The translations under genes and the position numbers were made by a program. A stretch of DNA of 24,161 nt from Lachnospiraceae bacterium UBA7225. Lineage in GTDB: Bacteria > Bacillota > Clostridia > Lachnospirales > Lachnospiraceae. Below, piece after piece: positions 1-7,184 of the stretch (its first letter is position 1; every line of letters begins with the position of its first letter). The notes under the pieces were generated by a model, which had not been told where the DNA came from, searched no databases, and saw only the letters and a list, made by a program, of their open reading frames with translations. The stretch spans positions 1 through 24,161 of the forward strand of contig DKTR01000080.1 of the NCBI GenBank assembly GCA_002473385.1, given 5' to 3'.

Positions 1-5
1 TCCCA

Positions 6-69
6 AGGTCTTTCACCCACATGTGAGCAAGCTCACGTGGGTTTAGACCTTTTGACCCTGGCATCATTA
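6..69. repeat. Left-edge structured intergenic element
   Basis: A nested hairpin is visible: AGGTCT (6-11) pairs with AGACCT (45-50), CCCAC (16-20) with GTGGG (37-41), and GTGAGC (23-28) with GCTCAC (31-36). It is followed by CTTTTGACCCTGGCATCATTA-like sequence (49-69), which matches the reverse complement of 24071-24091 at 18 of 21 positions. The element reads as the same motif plus a variable hairpin pointing left. Function is unknown; it could be a dispersed repeat or the 3' structure of a gene beyond the left edge. No convincing promoter for the next gene was found here. Confidence 0.5.
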
Positions 70-94
70 TATTTATTAAGGAGGAAGAGAAAAA

Positions 95-1171
95 ATGCTG
101 CACAGCATCATAATTCCGTGTTATAATTCAGACAGGACGATCCGCAAGGTCGTCGAGATGACCATGGAGGAAATGGAGCGCCTTGGCAGAAACGAATATG
201 AATTTGTGCTGGTGGATGATTATTCTCCCAATAATCCAAAGACGATCAATGAGCTGCGTGCGCTCGCAGAGGAGTATGACTGCGTGCGGGTAATCGAGCT
301 TGCCTGCAACAGCGGGCAGCATAATGCTGTGATGGCCGGGCTGAATTATGCTGAGGGTGACGTACTGATTGCGATGGATGATGATGGGCAGACGCATCCT
401 TCCCAGCTTAAGTATCTGTTTGCGGAGTTTGATAAAGGCTACGATATTGTTTACGGCTACTATGAGCAGAAAAAACAGAGTCCGTTCCGCAATTTCGGCA
501 GCTATATCAATTACATGACAGTACGCTGGCTGATCGGGAAACCGAAGGAAATGAAGACATCGAGTTATTGGGTGATCCGCCGGTTTGTGCGGGATTCGGT
601 GATCCGCTATGAGAGCCCGTACACGCATCTGCAGGGTCTGTTCCTGCGCACAACAAAGAATATCAGCAGTGTGCCGATCCAGCACTTTAAGCGTGAGGTC
701 GGGAAGTCAAATTATACGATGAAAAAGCTCATCCAGCTCTGGTCGAACATTATGGGCTTTTCCATTGTTCCGCTGCGGGTGGCGACGAGGCTCGGCTGTC
801 TGTTCTCGGTGATCGGGCTGATCGGGGTGGTTGCTGTCATTATTAATAAAATACTGCGGCCGGCGGTTCCGATCGGATGGTCGACTATGGTGGCTGCCGT
901 GTGCTTCTTCTCCGGTATGATCCTTCTGTTTATGGGACTGATCGGGGAATACATCGGCAGAATGTTTCTGGTGATACAGCGGTCGCCGCAATTTGTTGTA
1001 CGAAAGGTCTATGGACGGAAAGGAAAGAGGGAAACGAACGATGAAGAAAATCATGATTCTGGGCGCGGGAATCTATCAGGTACCGCTGATCCGGACAGCA
1101 AAGCGACTGGGAATCTACGCGATTGTGGTGAGCATACCGGGGAATTATCCGGGGTTTGCGTTCGCAGATAA
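95..1171 (+). CDS. Family 2 glycosyltransferase with C-terminal membrane anchor (GtrB/ArnC/DPM1-like)
   Basis: Predicted to transfer a sugar from a nucleotide sugar to a lipid carrier or glycan at the inner face of the membrane. The N-terminus shows the GT-A start IIIPCYNSD (residues 5-13), and AMDDDGQTHPSQL (94-106) carries the metal-binding aspartates DDD at 95-97. Two hydrophobic segments follow, about 232-251 and 264-286, and the usual family ending GEYIGR...SPQFVVR (284-303). A good site, AAGGAGG at 78-84, lies 10 nt before the ATG. Odd: homologues normally stop soon after SPQFVVR, whereas this frame continues about 55 residues. The last 43 residues (from about 316) lie on the start of the next gene in another frame and look non-functional. 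Substrate cannot be told. Family call is firm. Confidence 0.88.
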   Translation: MLHSIIIPCYNSDRTIRKVVEMTMEEMERLGRNEYEFVLVDDYSPNNPKTINELRALAEEYDCVRVIELACNSGQHNAVMAGLNYAEGDVLIAMDDDGQTHPSQLKYLFAEFDKGYDIVYGYYEQKKQSPFRNFGSYINYMTVRWLIGKPKEMKTSSYWVIRRFVRDSVIRYESPYTHLQGLFLRTTKNISSVPIQHFKREVGKSNYTMKKLIQLWSNIMGFSIVPLRVATRLGCLFSVIGLIGVVAVIINKILRPAVPIGWSTMVAAVCFFSGMILLFMGLIGEYIGRMFLVIQRSPQFVVRKVYGRKGKRETNDEENHDSGRGNLSGTADPDSKATGNLRDCGEHTGELSGVCVRR

Positions 1172-2225
1172 AGTATATTATGAGAATACGACGGACTGGG
1201 AGAAAATTCTGGAGATTGCACGGGCAGAGAAGATTGACGGAATTGTGACGGCCGGAACGGATGTTGCGGTTATTACCATCGGTAAGGTTTGTGACGCGCT
1301 GGGGCTTTGCGGGCTTTCCTGCCGCGGAGCGACCGTTGCTACCAACAAGCTGCTCATGAAAGAGGTTTACGAGAAGCATGGTGTGCGGACGGCAAAGTAC
1401 CGCAAGATCGCTTTTGATGCGCCGGATCTTTATGAGAAGATAGACGAGCTTTCCCTTCCGCTGATCTTTAAGGCGGTGGATTCTTCCGGCAGCCGCGGGA
1501 TCACGCGGGTAGATTGCAGCGAGGATTTTGCTGAGGCGATCGCGCTTGCGAAAAAATATACAAGGAAAGATTATTTTATTGTCGAGGAATTTATCGAGGG
1601 TGAGGAATTTGGCGCGCAGGCGTTTGTCTACCAGGGCAAGGTACAGTTTATCATGCCGCACGGCGACTATGTGTTCCATGGGGACACAGGTGTGCCGATC
1701 GGGCATTTTGTGCCGTATGAGCTGGACGATGCAATTATAGAAGACGCGAAGGAGCAGCTCAGACTGGCAATTTCAGCGATGGAGCTGGACAACTGTGCGA
1801 TCAATGCCGATTTTATTCTGAAGGATGGCAAAACATATGTACTGGAGATTGGCGGACGCTCCGGCGCGACCTGCCTTGCGGAGTCGGTTTCCATTTATTA
1901 TGGATTTGATTACTATGAAAAGATTCTCCGGGCGGCTCTCGGCGAGAAGGATCTGGATTTTACCGGTGATGCGAAGGTGCCGAATGCCAGTCATCTGCTG
2001 ATGAGCGATCGGGATGGTGTGATCCGCTCCATTGTTAATTCCAATGAGGAAAATCCGGATATCTACGAAATCTTGTTTGACCACGTGGAAGGGGAGAGGG
2101 TGGAAAAATTCCGCATTGGACCGCACCGCATCGGGCATGTTGTAACGAAAGGAAAAACGCTGGCGGAGGCAGTAGAGCTGCTGCATAAGGCGATGGATAA
2201 GATTGAGATTATCGTAGAAGAATAA
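1041..2225 (+). CDS. ATP-grasp domain carboxylate-amine/thiol ligase-like protein
   Basis: A 394-residue ATP-grasp enzyme, which would join a carboxylate to a nucleophile via an acyl-phosphate, consuming ATP. Visible parts: N-terminal Rossmann-like MKKIMILGAG, ATP-grasp entry around NKLLMK (102-107), the glycine-rich loop KAVDSSGSRG (144-153), the EEFIEGEE strand (182-189), and the metal/ATP site NADFIL (255-260) with LEIGGRSG (269-276). The start is ATG 1041, preceded by a purine-rich GGAAAGAGGGAAACG; an in-frame ATG at 993 has no ribosome site and lies inside the glycosyltransferase. It overlaps that gene by 131 nt. It resembles PurK/CarB-like proteins, but the substrate is unknown. Position between a glycosyltransferase and a flippase hints at a modified sugar or surface polymer. 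Confidence 0.85.
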   Translation: MKKIMILGAGIYQVPLIRTAKRLGIYAIVVSIPGNYPGFAFADKVYYENTTDWEKILEIARAEKIDGIVTAGTDVAVITIGKVCDALGLCGLSCRGATVATNKLLMKEVYEKHGVRTAKYRKIAFDAPDLYEKIDELSLPLIFKAVDSSGSRGITRVDCSEDFAEAIALAKKYTRKDYFIVEEFIEGEEFGAQAFVYQGKVQFIMPHGDYVFHGDTGVPIGHFVPYELDDAIIEDAKEQLRLAISAMELDNCAINADFILKDGKTYVLEIGGRSGATCLAESVSIYYGFDYYEKILRAALGEKDLDFTGDAKVPNASHLLMSDRDGVIRSIVNSNEENPDIYEILFDHVEGERVEKFRIGPHRIGHVVTKGKTLAEAVELLHKAMDKIEIIVEE

Positions 2226-2230
2226 GAAGC

Positions 2231-2264
2231 TGCGCGCCCTGATATGGGCGCGCATTTTGTCTTT
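2231..2264 (+). terminator. Intrinsic terminator between convergent genes
   Basis: A 9-bp perfect stem TGCGCGCCC/GGGCGCGCA (2231-2239 with 2246-2254), 6-nt loop TGATAT, then TTTTGTCTTT. It lies 5 nt after the ATP-grasp stop. The flippase gene on the other strand ends at 2263, so the hairpin is shared, but the T-run favours termination of the + transcript. AAGCTGC (2227-2233) can also pair with GCAGCTT (2274-2280), which would extend the structure across the flippase 3' end. Confidence 0.85.
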
Positions 2265-3723
2265 ATTTTTTTAGCAGCTTCAGAATACCCAGGCATTGCG
2301 GCAGCAGAAATTTTGCCGCCAGCAGTGCCCCTGCGAGCAGCACACCGTAGCGGATGAGCGCGGGGCAGGAGAAGAGCAGCATGCTTGCGCAGCAGAGTGC
2401 AAAATAGGCGAGGGATATGGCAACTGTTTTTTTGATAGGGATGATGAGACTGCCGGTCAGGCGGTATTCCATCCGGCTCTGCACGAGCAGAAGTACGAAG
2501 TAGCTGAACGCTGTTGTGTAAGCGGCAGCCCGGTAACCGAAGCTGCGGATACAGACATAATTCAGAACGACGTTGAGCAGCATGGTGCCGACGGTGGAAA
2601 CTGCCACATAACCTGTTTTTTTGTGATAGTTTTCTACTGCTGTGTAGCTGTAGCTGTAGAAGCGGAACAGGGTGCCTGTCAGCATGGGTGCTGTCAGATA
2701 GATACAGTCGCGGTATTCGCTGCTTCCGAGAATCGTCACAATTTCCGGGGCGAGCAGCACCAGAAACCAGGAAAGCATTCCGAAGCCATGCATGAGAACA
2801 GTCCATGGTTTTTCCACATCATCCGTTTCTTTTCGGGAAATTTTTTCGTAGAGCCAGGGAAGCCAGGCATTCCACACGGAGTCTTCCAGAATCCATATAA
2901 TGTAAGAAACCGTTGTTCCGAGCGAGAGAATGGCGGCGGCCTCTTTACCAATCAGATGACGTACCATGATCCGGTCCGCCTGGTTCATGATCTGGATAGA
3001 AATCGCCTCCGGGATCAGCGGCAGGGCAAAAAGCAGCGCATACTTCCAGTGTGAGGGGGAGTATGCTTTTTTTCCCTGGATAAGCAGCACGACAGCAATG
3101 ACGATTCCGGCAAGGACAAACGGCACATAATAGCCAGCCACACGCAGGGAAACAAGCATGTCACTGTGTCCGGTCTCTCTTCCGATCCAGATCAGCAGGA
3201 TGGACAGCAGGGTGGCAGGAATTACTGTTACTGCAGTCACGGCGGTGCTCACCCGGTAGCGCATCATCTGTTTTTCACGCCGCTGCATAAACATGATCGC
3301 AGTGTGGGCGAAAGTATAGAAAAATGCCATGTAAAACATCAGATCATTCATATCACAGAAAATCTTTATAGGATCCTTAAAAAGCAGACAGATCAGAAAA
3401 CAGATTCCGATAGATAAATAAGAGAGTGTCTGCGTACAGGAGACAAATTCATTGTAATTTTCGCCTGTATCATATTTTGCACGCTCCACGCTGCGGTACA
3501 GATTCAGCGAAAAAATGGGACCGATGATCAGCAGCCAGGATTCATAGAGGCGGATGTCACTGTATTGTGTTTTTGACAAAAGCCGGGTGAGAATGGGGGT
3601 TGTCAGAAAGGTAATGCCGCGCACGAGAAGCTGTGCAAAGATATAGAATAAGCCTGCCTTCAGGGCAAGCCGGTTAAGTGAATTATGTTCCTTTTGCGAT
3701 GCGGAAGGTTTCTGTGCGCTCAT
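2263..3723 (-). CDS. Polysaccharide flippase/export protein (Wzx-like, MOP superfamily)
   Basis: A 486-residue, very hydrophobic protein with about 12-14 predicted membrane segments, beginning with LKAGLFYIFAQLLVRGITFL at 21-40. The layout (N-terminal LTTPILTRLLSKTQYS-type loop, ending in a hydrophobic C-terminal pair) is that of the oligosaccharide flippases that move lipid-linked repeat units across the membrane. The ATG at 3723-3721 is preceded on the minus strand by AAAGGA at good spacing. It is convergent with the glycosyltransferase/ATP-grasp pair and monocistronic to the window limit on this side. Its own promoter is visible at 3825-3853. It fits the surface-glycan theme of the left end; the cargo is unknown. 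Confidence 0.85.
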   Translation of the reverse strand: MSAQKPSASQKEHNSLNRLALKAGLFYIFAQLLVRGITFLTTPILTRLLSKTQYSDIRLYESWLLIIGPIFSLNLYRSVERAKYDTGENYNEFVSCTQTLSYLSIGICFLICLLFKDPIKIFCDMNDLMFYMAFFYTFAHTAIMFMQRREKQMMRYRVSTAVTAVTVIPATLLSILLIWIGRETGHSDMLVSLRVAGYYVPFVLAGIVIAVVLLIQGKKAYSPSHWKYALLFALPLIPEAISIQIMNQADRIMVRHLIGKEAAAILSLGTTVSYIIWILEDSVWNAWLPWLYEKISRKETDDVEKPWTVLMHGFGMLSWFLVLLAPEIVTILGSSEYRDCIYLTAPMLTGTLFRFYSYSYTAVENYHKKTGYVAVSTVGTMLLNVVLNYVCIRSFGYRAAAYTTAFSYFVLLLVQSRMEYRLTGSLIIPIKKTVAISLAYFALCCASMLLFSCPALIRYGVLLAGALLAAKFLLPQCLGILKLLKK

Positions 3724-3816
3724 ACAGTTATGCTATCCTTTCTGCCCATTCTGTCCGGGCGAGATATGGTTTTTTGATGCCAGATGCAGGTAATGCTGCC
3801 TGTTCCGGCACCATAA

Positions 3817-3834
3817 CTGTTATGAGTATAACAG
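3817..3834. promoter_or_regulatory. Palindrome over the flippase -10: possible operator
   Basis: Perfect 7+7 dyad CTGTTAT-GAGT-ATAACAG covering the -10 hexamer and the predicted start point of the flippase promoter. Position and symmetry suit a repressor site. The half-site is echoed as ACAGTTAT at 3724-3731, next to the start codon. No regulator gene for it is identifiable here. Confidence 0.4.
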
Positions 3835-3853
3835 AAAAGCGCGCAGATGGCAA
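3825..3853 (-). promoter_or_regulatory. Promoter of the flippase gene
   Basis: On the minus strand TTGCCA (3853-3848), a 17-nt spacer, then TATACT (3830-3825) preceded by TGT, which gives an extended -10. Predicted transcription start is near 3818, leaving a leader of roughly 95 nt before the ATG at 3723. Confidence 0.7.
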
Positions 3854-3917
3854 CCTTTACGCCTGCTGCGAAGTGCAGGCAAAACCAGGACACTTCTGGA
3901 TGCAGGCTTAAGGGAGT

Positions 3918-3987
3918 AAAATGTCTTTTTACAAGGATTTGCGGAAGAAAAAATTACTAACATTTTCGCGGTAAAAGACGTTTTTTT
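3918..3987. repeat. AT-rich long-loop inverted repeat in the 562-nt gap
   Basis: The gap 3724-4285 holds no believable gene. Besides the promoters and riboswitch listed separately, AAAATGTCTTTTTAC (3918-3932) pairs with GTAAAAGACGTTTT (3971-3984): 14 pairs with one G-U and one bulged T, around a 38-nt loop and followed by more T. It might be a weak + strand terminator or chance AT-rich symmetry. A first TTGACA occurs at 3986-3991, without a good -10 after it. Confidence 0.35.
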
Positions 3988-4026
3988 GACAGATACTACA
4001 AAAAAAATATTTGGCATCCTTTTTAT

Positions 4027-4055
4027 TTGACAACAGTTGGCGAAATTGCTAAAAT
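4027..4055 (+). promoter_or_regulatory. Promoter of the BMP/Nup transporter operon
   Basis: Perfect TTGACA (4027-4032), 17-nt spacer, TAAAAT (4050-4055) preceded by TGC (extended -10). The predicted start near 4062 places the riboswitch immediately at the 5' end of the transcript, with a leader of about 225 nt before the ATG at 4286. Confidence 0.8.
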
Positions 4056-4068
4056 CCAAATAGTAGTG

Positions 4069-4142
4069 TTGTCCGATATAGGTCTGGGGAGATGGTCCAG
4101 ATGTTTCTACCGCACGCCGATTACGATGCGACTATTGGGTGG
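4069..4142 (+). promoter_or_regulatory. Purine (guanine-class) riboswitch aptamer
   Basis: All parts of the three-way purine aptamer can be traced. P1: 4069-4078 pairs with 4133-4142 (10 pairs, several G-U). P2: TCTGGG/TCCAGA around the 7-nt loop GAGATGG (consensus GATATGG). J2/3: GTTTCTACC at 4103-4111. P3: GCA-CG/CG-A-TGC around the 7-nt loop CCGATTA. J3/1: GACTAT at 4130-4135. The loop-loop GG and CC needed for the kissing contact are kept. C4132 sits where guanine-class aptamers have the ligand-pairing cytosine (adenine-class has U). J2/3 is the canonical sequence. The context, a nucleoside transporter, fits guanine or hypoxanthine sensing. Confidence 0.85.
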
Positions 4143-4156
4143 ATACGAAGATCATC

Positions 4157-4189
4157 CGCAGATGTACAGGATTTGTACATCTGCGTTTT
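4157..4189 (+). terminator. Riboswitch expression-platform terminator hairpin
   Basis: Perfect 12-bp stem CGCAGATGTACA/TGTACATCTGCG (4157-4168 with 4174-4185), loop GGATT, then only four T. It lies 14 nt after the aptamer and about 100 nt before the first gene, so it is best read as the regulated terminator. No clear antiterminator is visible by eye: GGAT (4141-4144) can pair with ATCC (4154-4157), but this is short. The direction of control (off with ligand) is therefore an assumption from other guanine switches. Confidence 0.7.
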
Positions 4190-4285
4190 GGTATCAGTAT
4201 ATAGAAGGCTTGACCCTGTATGTATTTGATGCTTCGCGGCAATTACTGGCTGACACCACAATAATAAAAAAGAAGGAGAAAAGAA

Positions 4286-5482
4286 ATGAAAAAGAGTATG
4301 AAATGGTTACTGGCAGTAGTTATGATGCTTACACTCAGTGTACTTCCGAGCTTTGCCGGCAGCGCAGAAGAAACCACAGTGAAAGCCGGTTTTATTTTCC
4401 TGCATGACGAAAATTCTACTTATGACCTGAATTTCATCAATGCAGCAAAAGAAGCATGTGAGAATATGGGTATTGAATATATTTTCAAGACCGGTATTCC
4501 GGAAGGACAGGAATGCTACGAAGCAGCATGTGAGCTTGCGGATGCAGGCTGTAATTTTGTATTTGCGGATAGCTTTGGTCATGAGGATTATATGATCGAG
4601 GCAGCAAGAGAGTTCCCGGATGTTCAGTTCTGCCATGCAACAGGTACAAAGGCTCATACAGAGCAGATGCCGAATTTCCACAACGCTTTTGCATCCATTT
4701 ACGAGGGTCGTTACCTGGCTGGTATTGTAGCTGGTATGAAGCTGAATGAAATGATCGAGGCTGGAGAAATTACGGCAGAGGAAGCAAAGATGGGTTACGT
4801 CGGTGCTTACACCTATGCAGAGGTTATCTCCGGATTTACATCCTTCTATCTGGGTGCCCGTTCCGTGTGCCCGAGCGTTACGATGGAAGTAACATTTACA
4901 GGTTCCTGGTATGATGAGACCGCTGAAAAAGAGGGCGCAAATAAGCTGATCGATGACGGCTGTGTTCTGATCAGCCAGCATGCAGATTCTATGGGCGCTC
5001 CGACTGCATGTGAGACAGCAGGTGTTCCGAACGTATCTTACAACGGAAGTACCGTAAGCGCATGCCCGAATACCTTCCTTGTTTCCTCAAGCATCAACTG
5101 GGCTCCGTACTTTGAGTATGCAATGGGATGCGTAGCAGGCGGTGAAGAGATTGCAGCAGACTGGACGGGCGATATTGCTACAGGATCTGTTGTTCTTACT
5201 GATCTTGGCAGTGCAGTTGCTGAGGGTACACAGGAAGCGATTGATGCCGCAAAAGCAGATTTGATTGCAGGCAATATTCATGTATTTGATACAGCTACAT
5301 TTACAGTAGAGGGCAAAAATCTTGAGAGCTATATGGCAGACGTTGATACAGATCCGGATTATGAGGGAGACCATGAAGCAGTAGTAGACGGATACTTCCA
5401 TGAGTCAGCTGAAGGTTTCCGTTCCGCTCCGTATTTTGATATTCAGATTGACGGTATTGAGTTCCTGGATACAGCGTTCTAA
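4286..5482 (+). CDS. BMP-family (PnrA/Med-like) ABC transporter substrate-binding protein
   Basis: Extracellular binding component of a purine-nucleoside type ABC importer. 398 residues. A signal peptide is clear: MKKSMK, then hydrophobic WLLAVVMMLTLSVL, then PSFAGSAEE. The mature part starts TTVKAGFIFLHDENSTYDL, with FADSFGHEDYM and an EGRYLAGIVAGM segment typical of the BMP fold. AAGGAG at 4273-4278 sits 7 nt before the ATG. Odd: Gram-positive members are normally lipoproteins with an L-A-G-C lipobox, but here the motif reads F-A-G-S (Ser26, AGC codon at 4361). Export is still likely through a signal peptidase I site after Ala24 or Ala27, but lipid anchoring should be lost. Expression is probably set by the purine riboswitch. 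Confidence 0.88.
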   Translation: MKKSMKWLLAVVMMLTLSVLPSFAGSAEETTVKAGFIFLHDENSTYDLNFINAAKEACENMGIEYIFKTGIPEGQECYEAACELADAGCNFVFADSFGHEDYMIEAAREFPDVQFCHATGTKAHTEQMPNFHNAFASIYEGRYLAGIVAGMKLNEMIEAGEITAEEAKMGYVGAYTYAEVISGFTSFYLGARSVCPSVTMEVTFTGSWYDETAEKEGANKLIDDGCVLISQHADSMGAPTACETAGVPNVSYNGSTVSACPNTFLVSSSINWAPYFEYAMGCVAGGEEIAADWTGDIATGSVVLTDLGSAVAEGTQEAIDAAKADLIAGNIHVFDTATFTVEGKNLESYMADVDTDPDYEGDHEAVVDGYFHESAEGFRSAPYFDIQIDGIEFLDTAF

Positions 5483-5518
5483 ATGATATTAAATTATTGT
5501 AGAAATTAGAAATTATAT

Positions 5519-5571
5519 GGAGGGGTTGTCACAAAATCTTTCAGAAGTATTTTGCGGCAGCCTCCTTTTTT
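5519..5571 (+). terminator. Intra-operon terminator/attenuator after the binding-protein gene
   Basis: A long imperfect stem joins GGAGG (5519-5523) to CCTCC (5561-5565), with most of the inner TTGTCACAAAAT pairing to ATTTTGCGGCAG, and is followed by six T (5566-5571). It lies 36 nt after the binding-protein stop. It probably lets part of the transcripts end here, so that binding protein is made in excess over ATPase and permeases. Confidence 0.7.
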
Positions 5572-5611
5572 CGCAGCATAGGAAAGCTTCCGGTTTTCCT
5601 ATGCTGCGAAA
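5569..5611 (+). repeat. Perfect 17-bp hairpin before the ATPase gene
   Basis: TTTCGCAGCATAGGAAA (5569-5585) and its exact reverse complement (5595-5611) flank a 9-nt loop. Its left arm shares the T-run of the preceding terminator, so the two structures touch. It lies 37 nt before the GTG start of the ATPase gene and does not cover its ribosome site. It may stabilise the upstream mRNA or be a small mobile palindrome. Confidence 0.75.
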
Positions 5612-5648
5612 TGGAAAATCTGTTTTTTACTGGAAGGAGGACATACGG

Positions 5649-7184
5649 GTGGGAGACAAAACAGCTGCGGTGACGATGAAAAATATCACCAAGAAATTTG
5701 GCTCTGTGGTCGGTAATGAAAAGGTTTGCCTTGATATTTACAAAGGTGAGATCCTTGCGCTGCTTGGTGAGAATGGCAGTGGGAAAACAACACTTATGAA
5801 CATGCTGTCCGGGATCTATTTCCCGGATGAGGGGCAGATTTATATTAATGGGAAAGAAACGGTTATCCGTTCGCCAAAAGATGCATATGAGCTTGGAATC
5901 GGAATGGTGCATCAGCATTTTAAACTGGTCGATGTATTGTCTGCCGCGGAAAACATTGTTCTGGGGCTGAAAGGAAGGCTGAATCTGAAGGAGGCTTCGA
6001 AAAAGATCCGGAATATCTGCCAGAAGTATGGGTTTGAGGTTGACCTGGATCAGAAGGTTTATAATATGTCGGTATCCCAGAAGCAGACGGTGGAGATCGT
6101 AAAGGTGCTTTACCGCGGGGCGGACATTCTTATCCTGGATGAGCCGACAGCTGTTCTTACGCCGCAGGAGACGGAGAAATTGTTTGCGGTGCTGAGAAAT
6201 ATGCGGGATGACGGCAAGGCAATCGTGATTATTACACATAAGATGCATGAGGTGGAGAGTCTTTCAGACCGGGTGGCAGTGCTGCGCCGCGGTTGTTTTA
6301 TCGGTGATATGATGACGAAGGATACAAATGCGGTCGAGATGACGAATATGATGGTGGGTCATAAGGTATCCCTGAATATTACGAGGACGGAGCCGGTAAA
6401 TCCCCAGAAACGCCTTGAGGTGAAGGGACTGACCGTTCGCAACGAAGAAGGGATTCTGAAGCTGCAGGACGTCAGCTTTACAGCCAGAAGCGGCGAGATC
6501 CTTGGGATTGCGGGAATTTCCGGGTGTGGTCAGAAAGAACTGCTGGAGGCGATTGCCGGATTGCAGCCTACTGAGGCAGGACAAATTACCTATATTGAGG
6601 ATGACGGCACGCGGGAAGAATTGCTCGGCAAAGATCCGCGGGCTATTCAGGAAATGGGTGTGGCTCTTTCTTTCGTACCGGAAGACCGGCTTGGCATGGG
6701 ACTGGTTGGGGATATGGATCTTACTGCGAATATGATGCTTCGGTCCTTCCAGAACGGACATTCCATGTTTACGGATCGCAGGTCACCAAGACATCTTGCA
6801 GAAAAAGTAGTAAATGAACTGGACGTAGTCACACCGGGTATCTCCACGCCGGTCAGAAGGCTGTCCGGAGGAAATGTCCAGAAGGTGCTGGTAGGCAGGG
6901 AGATTGCTTCCGCACCGACCGTCCTGATGACGGCATATGCGGTTCGCGGACTGGATATTAATTCCTCCTACACGATTTACAATCTGATCAATGAACAGAA
7001 GAAAAAGGGTGTAGCGGTTATTTTTGTCGGAGAAGATCTGGATGTTCTGCTGGAACTCTGCGACCGTATTATGGTTTTGTGCGGGGGACAGGTCAGCGGT
7101 ATTGTGGACGGAAGGACGGCAGACAAAAATACAGTTGGTATGATGATGACGCACATAGGAGGAAATGCGGACGATGAACAGTAA
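5649..7184 (+). CDS. Nucleoside-type ABC transporter ATP-binding protein (two ATPase domains, NupO/YufO-like)
   Basis: Energises the importer. 511 residues with two ABC domains. Domain 1 has Walker A GENGSGKTT (40-48), Q-loop VHQHF (87-91), Walker B LILDEPTAVL (161-170) and the H-loop in IITHKMHEVE (194-203); its signature reads SVSQKQ instead of LSGGQ. Domain 2 has the family's altered P-loop GISGCGQKE (289-297) and a canonical LSGGNVQK (405-412), but its Walker B region reads VLMTAYAVRGLD (425-436) where relatives have a QPTRGLD ending. The start is GTG 5649, with AAGGAGG at 5634-5640 and an 8-nt spacer. An in-frame ATG at 5517 would read through both upstream hairpins and lacks a ribosome site. 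The end overlaps the next gene. Confidence 0.9.
   Translation: MGDKTAAVTMKNITKKFGSVVGNEKVCLDIYKGEILALLGENGSGKTTLMNMLSGIYFPDEGQIYINGKETVIRSPKDAYELGIGMVHQHFKLVDVLSAAENIVLGLKGRLNLKEASKKIRNICQKYGFEVDLDQKVYNMSVSQKQTVEIVKVLYRGADILILDEPTAVLTPQETEKLFAVLRNMRDDGKAIVIITHKMHEVESLSDRVAVLRRGCFIGDMMTKDTNAVEMTNMMVGHKVSLNITRTEPVNPQKRLEVKGLTVRNEEGILKLQDVSFTARSGEILGIAGISGCGQKELLEAIAGLQPTEAGQITYIEDDGTREELLGKDPRAIQEMGVALSFVPEDRLGMGLVGDMDLTANMMLRSFQNGHSMFTDRRSPRHLAEKVVNELDVVTPGISTPVRRLSGGNVQKVLVGREIASAPTVLMTAYAVRGLDINSSYTIYNLINEQKKKGVAVIFVGEDLDVLLELCDRIMVLCGGQVSGIVDGRTADKNTVGMMMTHIGGNADDEQ

Noticed and set aside
4069..4142. A 2'-deoxyguanosine variant of the purine riboswitch
   Set aside because: J2/3 keeps the canonical TTTCTACC and J3/1 the GACTAT of guanine-class aptamers; the departures are in L3, not in the ligand pocket as I recall it.
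5517..5648. Upstream ATG start for the ABC ATPase
   Set aside because: It would translate the terminator and the perfect hairpin, lacks a ribosome site and adds 44 residues with no family match; GTG 5649 has an ideal site.
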